A program made the translations under genes and the position numbers. The notes below the pieces were generated by a model, which did not search any database, had not been told where the DNA came from, and was given only the letters and a program-made list of their open reading frames with translations. Shown here piece by piece: positions 1-6,063 of a stretch of DNA of 9,326 bases (the first letter of the stretch is position 1; each line of letters opens with the position of its first letter). This DNA is from an uncultured Barnesiella sp. (GTDB taxonomy: Bacteria > Bacteroidota > Bacteroidia > Bacteroidales > Barnesiellaceae_A): the NCBI GenBank assembly GCA_904502265.1, contig CAJGDT010000055.1, positions 1-9,326 on the forward strand, given 5' to 3'.

Positions 1-903
1 CATATAAGCCGACTCAATCTGGGTAAAGTAGCGGTCGTCATACCAAGAAACGATAAAACCACCGTCCTCCGAAGGATGTACTTCGAGAAGAGTCCATGCA
101 GGAGTATTACCCCAACCACCGTTGTAGATTCTTACATCTTCGGTCCATACGGGAGTACCATCGAAATCGAGCTTGCGAGCATAGAGGTCACATGAAGTTC
201 CCTTGGCATAGAGCATGATAACTTGGTTGTTACCACCGTCTACAACATAGGGATATTGGAAGTTACCTTTATTATCAAACAATCGTACTGTCTCGGGATC
301 CCACAACATCTCGCCTTCGGGGCTGATGCGTTGCATCTCGAGTGCAAAGTTACGAGAAGCATCTACTTCATAAGTGTGAGTCCAGGCAAATACATAGCTT
401 CCATCGGCCAATTGACATATATTCATGCTTATGGCATAATTATACACATTATCACCTTCCAAGGCTATACCATCTTCGCCCCACAAAAAATCACCCTCGG
501 GCGAGATTTTATATACAATGTAGCTCTCCTCGGCACCATTTACGCCGGTATTATAGCGCTCGTCACGTACTGCTACGATAGCATTGTCATCACGGTCTAC
601 AAAGAGAATTTGACCGGTTGTAGTCCATGTACGAGAAGGATAGTCGGCAACCAAAAGAGGCTCCTCGAACTTATAGTTACCGGCCGAGTCGATCAATTGC
701 AAAGAAGTACAAACACGATCATCACCGGGATGGTTGATAGCAATCCACGCACCACCATCCGAGGTCTTGCCCATTGAGTTCTTGTAGAAAGAACGGTTAT
801 CGGGCCAAGCCAACATGTTTTCAGCCGGATTGCTATTCCATTGAGCAATGGCTGATGTACCAGCCATCAAGGCTGTAGTAACGAGTAACATCAATTTTTT
901 CAT
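1..903 (-). CDS. Secreted repeat (probable beta-propeller) protein, paralogue of the next gene; C-terminus beyond window
   Basis: The frame is open from an ATG at 903 to the window edge, giving the first 301 residues. The N-terminus is a typical Sec signal peptide (MKKLMLL..., probable cut after ...SAIA near residue 20, before QW). The mature part repeats a blade-like pattern: a DG-x-(aromatic/hydrophobic) strand such as DGGFIVSWYDDR (280-291), then a G-x-x-x-W turn such as PEGDFLWGEDG (135-145) and FDGTPVWTED (247-256). Residues 239-301 match residues 234-296 of the upstream neighbour at 45 of 63 positions without gaps, so the two genes are tandem duplicates. By analogy it should run about 280 residues further and end in a T9SS sorting tail; this is inference because that part is outside the window. 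It starts 35 bases after its neighbour's stop, so it is probably the third gene of one operon. Function is unknown; a surface or secreted binding protein is plausible. Confidence 0.88.
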   Translation of the reverse strand, partial: MKKLMLLVTTALMAGTSAIAQWNSNPAENMLAWPDNRSFYKNSMGKTSDGGAWIAINHPGDDRVCTSLQLIDSAGNYKFEEPLLVADYPSRTWTTTGQILFVDRDDNAIVAVRDERYNTGVNGAEESYIVYKISPEGDFLWGEDGIALEGDNVYNYAISMNICQLADGSYVFAWTHTYEVDASRNFALEMQRISPEGEMLWDPETVRLFDNKGNFQYPYVVDGGNNQVIMLYAKGTSCDLYARKLDFDGTPVWTEDVRIYNGGWGNTPAWTLLEVHPSEDGGFIVSWYDDRYFTQIESAYM

Positions 904-938
904 AAACTTTTTTCAACTGGTTTTAATTAAGGTTTCTA

Positions 939-2684
939 TTAATACAATATCATTTTTATTGTCTTCACATCATCTAAAGTAGTGAGGGTGGCAATGTATA
1001 TACCGGCAGGCATATCCAACTCACACTCAACGAGCTGCGCACCGGCTTGCAAGCTACCCTCGAAAGGAGTTGCCACACAAGTACCATCCATATTACATAT
1101 AGTAAGTGTAGCTTGTGTATCGGTAGCAACCTCTACTGCAAATGTGACATTTTCGCCTGCAAACGACACTACTTCAAAAGAGGTATTGTCGCTCATTTCA
1201 ATACTATTTACAGCAGCGTTGGTTTTATTACCTACAGTAGCATCATAGTTGGCTCTATTGATATACAATTGCTTGAAATCGGGGGTGCTATCAGTACCGC
1301 GATCATCCCACACAAATATCCACGAGCCGTTGGGCAACATATCCGTAACCTGAATCTCGTTCTTCTCGGTAGGCAATTGTGTATTGGTAAGAATAGGACT
1401 CTCCTCCCAACGGAAGCTACCATTGTCGGTATTGATAATCTGCATGCACACATCGACATTACCATAATCGAGTTGATTGCGACGCATAAAAAATGCAGCT
1501 ATCTCACCATCGTGAGCCGATTGCAACTTGAGGTCGCCGTAAGATTTATACTCACCAAAGTCCTCTACAACGAGACCTTCTTCACCCCAACACAATTCAC
1601 CCTCTTTCGACACACGCTGAGCCACAGCTCTGAAATTGCCTTGACCGGGAGTAGCCTCACGCCAGAAAGCAATGAACGAGTCACTATGCGGGTCGTAGGT
1701 ACAAGTGGTTGATAGGGCTCGACAACCTGAGTAAGTAAGTTTAAGACCCTCTTCGCCTTCAGAAAATGCCAACTCACCATTAGGCTTGACATACGACATA
1801 TATATCGACTCAATGTTGGTGCTGTGACGATCGTCATACCAAGTAACAATCACACCACCATCGCCCGAAGGTTCTACGTCGAGTACACCCCACAAAGGAG
1901 TGTTGAGAAAACCACCACGATATATGCGAGTATCTTCACTCCATACAGGAGTGCCATCAAAGTCAATCTTGCGGGCATAGAGGTCATTGTTTGAGCCTCG
2001 AGTATATACCAATATACATTGACCCATACCGGCATCTACCACAAAGGGCCAAAAGTATGTCACCTTACCCTCGGGGTCGGTGAGACGTGTTTCGGTAACA
2101 TCCCACAACACCTCACCATCGGCGCTTACACGTTGTACATCAATCGAGAAGAGCACTTCCTCGTCATCGCAGTGTGTCCATGTAAATACGTAGCTATCGT
2201 CGCTCAACTGTGCTATACCCATACAGGCATTGATGTGAGTTCCATTACCACCATCAATCGACACACCCTCTTCGCCCCACAACATCTCGCCGGTTTGCGA
2301 AATTTTGTAAGCAGTATAGGTGCCATAATCGGTATTAGCAGGTGCGTGACGCAAGTCCGATACTACGACAATAGCATTACCCTCTCGGTCCACAAAGAGA
2401 TTATTATTGACATAACCGGTGAGACGATCAGGATAGTTCGATACCAACATGAGTTCATCGCCCAAGAGAGCTACACCGGTCGAATCGTACAACTGCACAT
2501 AGTGTGCATCGGGAGCACAATCCATGTAGAACCAAGTGTTACCCTCAGGAGTACCTTGAACATCGAACGAGTAGAAATACTCATCTTCGGTGTTTATCAA
2601 CAAAGGCTCTGCCGCACTGTTGCCCCATTGAGCAAGGGCAACAGTTGCAAACATGGCAGAGATGATAAGTGCTATTTTTCTCAT
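939..2684 (-). CDS. Secreted repeat protein, probable beta-propeller, with T9SS type A-like C-terminal sorting domain
   Basis: This is a complete 581-residue protein. Residues 1-18 form a signal peptide (MRKIALIISA..., probable cut after VALA, before QW). The middle holds about eight copies of a roughly 57-residue unit. The hydrophobic strand of each unit (consensus about DGxxxVxWxDxR) falls near residues 47, 101, 162, 219, 275, 333, 391 and 451. Each strand is followed by a G-x-x-x-W turn such as TGEMLWGEEG (131-140) or EGELCWGEEG (361-370). This spacing suggests a propeller with seven or eight blades; the fold is inferred. Residues from about 500 to the end (NVTFAVEVA, then AGIYIATL and a basic, hydrophobic end KTIKMILY) match the style of the T9SS type A sorting tail (Por secretion tail), which directs outer-membrane translocation and is normally removed. 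It sits 27 bases after the Omp28-like gene and 35 bases before its own paralogue. No catalytic signature was recognised, so the substrate or partner is unknown. Confidence 0.9.
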   Translation of the reverse strand: MRKIALIISAMFATVALAQWGNSAAEPLLINTEDEYFYSFDVQGTPEGNTWFYMDCAPDAHYVQLYDSTGVALLGDELMLVSNYPDRLTGYVNNNLFVDREGNAIVVVSDLRHAPANTDYGTYTAYKISQTGEMLWGEEGVSIDGGNGTHINACMGIAQLSDDSYVFTWTHCDDEEVLFSIDVQRVSADGEVLWDVTETRLTDPEGKVTYFWPFVVDAGMGQCILVYTRGSNNDLYARKIDFDGTPVWSEDTRIYRGGFLNTPLWGVLDVEPSGDGGVIVTWYDDRHSTNIESIYMSYVKPNGELAFSEGEEGLKLTYSGCRALSTTCTYDPHSDSFIAFWREATPGQGNFRAVAQRVSKEGELCWGEEGLVVEDFGEYKSYGDLKLQSAHDGEIAAFFMRRNQLDYGNVDVCMQIINTDNGSFRWEESPILTNTQLPTEKNEIQVTDMLPNGSWIFVWDDRGTDSTPDFKQLYINRANYDATVGNKTNAAVNSIEMSDNTSFEVVSFAGENVTFAVEVATDTQATLTICNMDGTCVATPFEGSLQAGAQLVECELDMPAGIYIATLTTLDDVKTIKMILY

Positions 2685-2698
2685 AACACGCTGTGTTA
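2684..2698 (-). other. Small perfect inverted repeat touching a start codon
   Basis: TAACAC (2684-2689) and GTGTTA (2693-2698) are perfect reverse complements around a three-base loop. In the leftward mRNA this gives a six-pair stem whose 3' arm includes the A of the ATG of the propeller gene. It lies in the 27-base gap between that gene and the Omp28-like gene. It could lower translation initiation or be a chance palindrome. There is no T-run after it, so it is not a terminator. Confidence 0.3.
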
Positions 2699-2711
2699 CT
2701 TATTCATATAA

Positions 2712-5700
2712 TCAATATACCGCAACCTTAGCTACCTCGTGAGCAGTAGCAGATGTTACCTCTACTACATATACTCCTTGGACACTGATAGGTGCTGAAA
2801 TGCTCTCGGCAGCTTGAGTAGCATATACACATTGACCTGCAGCATTGTAAACAGCTACACTATATGCTTCATTGCCATTAGCTACTACTTGGATAGCTTT
2901 GTTAGCCTTGTTATATTGTACTGTGTAAGCATTGTCGGCACTGATTGCTTCTACTGCTGACTCTACCGATGTGGTAAAGAATGAGCGAATACCGTGATCT
3001 TTGATTTCGAGCAATTGCGATACCAATTTGCCATTAGCATTGTATATCTTGCAAGTACCACGAGGAATGTAGATACCATTACCCCAAGCATCGGTAATCT
3101 CCAAGCAATAAGTTTTGTCTTTGTCGAGCATGAGTTCTTCAGTAACCTCTGTAACTACACCGAGAGGATAAGGACCAAACTCATGAATAACTTTACCGGC
3201 CATATCCTTAATGAGGTAGCGGTTTTCATCGGCATAGTTATCGGTCTTGATTACAAACTTGTTGAAGGGAGTAGTCTCAACGGGATCTTGGAAATCGCCA
3301 CTGATGCTATTACCTTTATAAGTTTGATTGTTGATGCTTGTCAATTTCAAAGTAAAGTCATTGGCACTTTTAATAAGATCGCTTTGGTTGAAAGGCACTT
3401 GAATAAGAGCAGTAGAACGAGCAGGAACAAGACCGGTCCATTCGGTTGTGTATTTAGTATCATTGAGGTTGATATCGAAACCGGCAGTAACTACATCTTC
3501 AGTAGAGTTGTTTCTGAACAATACTTCATAATAGTTGTAGGCGTATGTACCGGTAACAGGAATGAGAGGTTGTTGAATCTCGGCATTCATAGGAATAACA
3601 AGACCGGGATATTCGGGGTGAACACCAGTAATGTTGAGCACATCGGTTTTGTCCTTACATACATAAGCCAACACCTCAGAGTTAGCGATATCGGTAGCAA
3701 CACCTTTAATATCATTGGGAACTACATATACATATTGCTTTTTGAAAGTATCACCTTGCTTGCATGAAGCAATTGTATCGCCCCATACAGGTGTAAGGTA
3801 TGCACGTGCAACATGATCGTGGATGTAGTTATTACCTGCATTACCTCCGTTTTGAGGACCACGAATACCGCTTTGTGTAATGAGTATGTTGAGCATATTG
3901 AAGTCGGCATCAACATCGGCTGTATAGTAACCCTCTACAACAACAGTAAGTTCGCGAGAATCAGGATTATATACACTTGACAACCACAAGTTTACAGGAG
4001 CATCTTGATCGCAGATAAGACGAGCATACTCAACCCATTTGTTGCGCGATGTCATAGGCTCTGTCTCGCCATCGAAGAGGGTACGGTTAATCATACCTGA
4101 AGGATAACCGGGAGTCTCAAAGTAAATATCGAGTGAATCACCTTGAGGTGTACGGAAATCAGGCTCACCGGGAGAAGGTTGTGCATAGTGACCGGCATGA
4201 ACGGCTGTAGCATAAACCTTGTCGCCTTGTGCCTTGAGCAACTCTGCTATTCTGTAGTGTGCATCGGGACAGTTACCACAGTGGATACCTGTAAAGTCCT
4301 CGAGGAATACTTTCTTCTTTTGTACTTCTGTTGATGCATTGCTTGCAAGAGTGTTGAAGAAAACACGAACACCATGCTCTTCTATACGCTCAACCTCTTC
4401 AATAAGGGTATTATTTGCATCGTAAAGATTGAGATAACCCTCAAAAATACCATTTGACCATGCATCGGTAACCTCTAAGCAATAACGAGTATTAGCCTCG
4501 AGTGCAGCCATCTCTTTAGTTTCTATATAAGCAAGTTCACCAGCTTCATAAGGACCAAACTCCTTAACAACATTACCTTGCATATCTTTGATTACGATAT
4601 GGTTTTCATCAGCATAATCGTCAAGGCAATATTCTACCATCACTGTGGGTGTAACGGTAAAAGGAGCATTAAATTTATCGGCCAATTTGTTACTTGTAAA
4701 TTCGGTACCATTGAGAGCTGTTGCTTTGATAACATATTTGTTATTAGTAGCTTTTGAAAGACCTGCAACATCAAAGGGCAAACGAATTGTGGCAGTAGTA
4801 CGAGGATCGACATGACCTGTCCAGTCAATTGTATAATCTACACTATTGAAAGTAACATTAAATGTAGCCGATGTAATTGCTTCGCTCGATTTGTTGATGA
4901 AGTCAAACTCGAAGTAATCGTAACCCCAAGTACCATTCATAGGAATAAGAGGCTGTGCAATCTCGGCTGCAAGAGGCAATGTCATGCCTACTAACTCGGG
5001 ATGACCACCGGTAACGTTGAGCACATTCTCTTTATCTTCGGTAACAAATACTACAACCTCGATTTCAGCAGGATTTACTTCTACATCCTTGATATCTGAG
5101 GGAAGAGTATAGACATATTGTTTAGAAAAGAAATCTCCTTTCTTGCATGATGTAATTTCATCGCCCCATGTTGATGTAAGATATACACGAGCCATGTGTT
5201 GGTGCATATATTCGCTACCCATACCGGCACCCTTTTGGGGACCCATGATGTTATTTTGTGTCAACACCACATTGAGGTAATTTGATTGAGCATCAACATC
5301 GGCTGTATAATAACCCTCAACATCAATTGTAAGAGTGCGGGTTGCATTGTCGTAAGTGCTCTTCATCCACAAATTGACAGGAGCCAACTCCTCTATCAAT
5401 TGACGAGAAAATGAAGCCCAAGAATAACGACTGATAGTCATACGACCGTCGACACGTTGGCGGTTGACCATACCTGCAGGATAACCTGAGATAGCAAAAT
5501 AGTCATTAATCTCAGAACCTTCTGAAGTACGGAAATCAGGCTCATCGCTGTGAGGTACTGCAAACTGACCTGCATGAACAGCAATAGCAAACACATTTTC
5601 AGGTTGCACCTTTATTAGGTCAGCAACGATTTTGTGGGCTTGAGGACAATAGCCACAACTAATGCCGGTAAACTCTTCGATGAGTACATTTTTGTACTCC

Positions 5701-5783
5701 GGCTCAGTTGAAACATTTCGTTCAGCATGACACATAACTATCGCTATTGTCAACGCCATAATAGAAAGTAATACTCTTTTCAT
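2712..5783 (-). CDS. Exported double-module Omp28-like (thioredoxin-fold) protein with T9SS type A-like sorting tail
   Basis: With the start at 5783 the protein has 1023 residues and opens with a clear signal peptide (MKRVLLSIMALTIAIVMCHA, cut near residue 20). The frame runs back to an ATG at 5888, but that adds 35 residues with no signal-like character and would begin upstream of the promoter described here. The protein is two copies of one module. Each module has an Omp28-type thioredoxin-like domain (about 31-270 and 490-730) with EEFTG/EDFTG then CGYCPQAH (C43, C46) and CGNCPDAH (C502, C505); a beta-rich domain (about 275-375 and 735-835); and a beta domain with DxYADEN...KDxxG...FGPY...YCLExTDAW (about 386-478 and 847-938). 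Residues 943-1023 form a T9SS type A-like tail ending GVYVVEV...KVAVY. Omp28 of Porphyromonas is a surface protein of uncertain role. The CxxC pairs suggest thiol-disulfide chemistry or a structural disulfide; the sequence cannot decide. It is the first gene of the leftward operon. Confidence 0.9.
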   Translation of the reverse strand: MKRVLLSIMALTIAIVMCHAERNVSTEPEYKNVLIEEFTGISCGYCPQAHKIVADLIKVQPENVFAIAVHAGQFAVPHSDEPDFRTSEGSEINDYFAISGYPAGMVNRQRVDGRMTISRYSWASFSRQLIEELAPVNLWMKSTYDNATRTLTIDVEGYYTADVDAQSNYLNVVLTQNNIMGPQKGAGMGSEYMHQHMARVYLTSTWGDEITSCKKGDFFSKQYVYTLPSDIKDVEVNPAEIEVVVFVTEDKENVLNVTGGHPELVGMTLPLAAEIAQPLIPMNGTWGYDYFEFDFINKSSEAITSATFNVTFNSVDYTIDWTGHVDPRTTATIRLPFDVAGLSKATNNKYVIKATALNGTEFTSNKLADKFNAPFTVTPTVMVEYCLDDYADENHIVIKDMQGNVVKEFGPYEAGELAYIETKEMAALEANTRYCLEVTDAWSNGIFEGYLNLYDANNTLIEEVERIEEHGVRVFFNTLASNASTEVQKKKVFLEDFTGIHCGNCPDAHYRIAELLKAQGDKVYATAVHAGHYAQPSPGEPDFRTPQGDSLDIYFETPGYPSGMINRTLFDGETEPMTSRNKWVEYARLICDQDAPVNLWLSSVYNPDSRELTVVVEGYYTADVDADFNMLNILITQSGIRGPQNGGNAGNNYIHDHVARAYLTPVWGDTIASCKQGDTFKKQYVYVVPNDIKGVATDIANSEVLAYVCKDKTDVLNITGVHPEYPGLVIPMNAEIQQPLIPVTGTYAYNYYEVLFRNNSTEDVVTAGFDINLNDTKYTTEWTGLVPARSTALIQVPFNQSDLIKSANDFTLKLTSINNQTYKGNSISGDFQDPVETTPFNKFVIKTDNYADENRYLIKDMAGKVIHEFGPYPLGVVTEVTEELMLDKDKTYCLEITDAWGNGIYIPRGTCKIYNANGKLVSQLLEIKDHGIRSFFTTSVESAVEAISADNAYTVQYNKANKAIQVVANGNEAYSVAVYNAAGQCVYATQAAESISAPISVQGVYVVEVTSATAHEVAKVAVY
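2973..4316 (-). repeat. Second copy of the large intragenic module (residues 490-937)
   Basis: This is the C-terminal copy of a duplication within the Omp28-like gene, offset by about 459-460 codons (about 1,377 bases) from the first. Short runs stay identical in DNA, for example GTACGGAAATCAGGCTCA at 4150-4167 and 5527-5544, and ATAAGGACCAAACTC at 3168-3182 and 4548-4562 (plus-strand reading). Residues 523-572 match 64-113 at 27 of 50 positions. Confidence 0.85.
4350..5693 (-). repeat. First copy of the large intragenic module (residues 31-478)
   Basis: This is the N-terminal copy of the duplicated module. It keeps the same order of thioredoxin-like, beta-rich and DxYADEN domains as the second copy. 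Cysteines present in both copies are the CxxC pair, a Cys in SCK (C213 and C674) and a Cys in YCLE (C435 and C893). About ten residues (479-489) link the modules. The protein-level divergence shows the duplication is old. Confidence 0.85.
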
Positions 5784-5815
5784 ATAATTGTTTGTTAGTT
5801 GGTTTTTCTCTATTG

Positions 5816-5845
5816 CAAATTTATGGATTTTGATAATTTGACAAA
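5816..5845 (-). promoter_or_regulatory. Bacteroides-type promoter for the leftward three-gene operon
   Basis: On the minus strand, TTTG at 5845-5842 is followed after 18 bases by TAAATTTG at 5823-5816, a full match to the TAnnTTTG -7 element. This is the known Bacteroides housekeeping promoter form. Transcription would begin about 5808-5811, giving a leader of roughly 25-28 bases before the ATG at 5783. This supports that start over the upstream ATG at 5888. Confidence 0.6.
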
Positions 5846-5864
5846 ACAGAGACACCATTGTTTT

Positions 5865-5906
5865 ACTACTGCATACACTGCCATACAATGCAATACACTA
5901 CTGCAT
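5865..5906. repeat. Cluster of 10-base-periodic ATACA repeats, candidate operator
   Basis: ATACA occurs at 5873-5877, 5883-5887 and 5893-5897, exactly one helical turn apart, within degenerate 10-base units. The cluster is flanked by two copies of ACTACTGCAT (5865-5874 and 5897-5906, 32 bases apart). It lies about 20-60 bases upstream of the -33 element of the leftward promoter, where activators commonly bind, and about 110 bases upstream of the rightward -7 element. Direct repeats on one face of the helix fit cooperative binding by a regulator; which one is unknown. Confidence 0.4.
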
Positions 5907-6018
5907 TTTATCTCATTCAATTGATACATAAATATTTAATCTGCCGTTTTATTTTAATATATCAACGTTTTTATTTAAAAAATATAAGCAATAAAAGCTG
6001 TTTTTCGCTAATAATTAC

Positions 6019-6026
6019 TATATTTG
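6019..6026 (+). promoter_or_regulatory. Candidate -7 promoter element for the regulator gene
   Basis: TATATTTG matches the Bacteroides -7 form TAnnTTTG and lies 37 bases before the ATG at 6064. The expected leader is about 30 bases. At the expected distance upstream (near 5997-6005) there is only a T-rich run and no exact TTTG, so the -33 element is weak or absent and the promoter may need an activator. The surrounding 5907-6018 stretch is very AT-rich with no other recognised signal. Confidence 0.4.
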
Positions 6027-6063
6027 CGGCATAAATAGAGGCATATTTTACCACCGAAAAGTT

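Noticed and set aside
223..777. A 184-residue plus-strand open frame over the first propeller gene
   Set aside because: It lies wholly inside the minus-strand coding frame, has no signal or domain, and mirrors the similar antisense frame at 2019-2711 that follows from the paralogy.
904..938. Terminator between the two propeller genes
   Set aside because: The 35-base gap is AT-rich but has no stem followed by a T-run in the leftward direction.
2019..2711. A 230-residue plus-strand open frame
   Set aside because: It is antisense to the propeller gene; its likeness to the 223-777 frame is explained by the duplication of the coding strand, not by a real gene.
2994..3767. A 257-residue plus-strand open frame
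   Set aside because: It is antisense to the second Omp28-like module, and no recognisable domain was seen.
5865..5906. Possible CRISPR-like array
   Set aside because: The units are 10 bases long, with no spacer-sized intervals and no cas genes in view.
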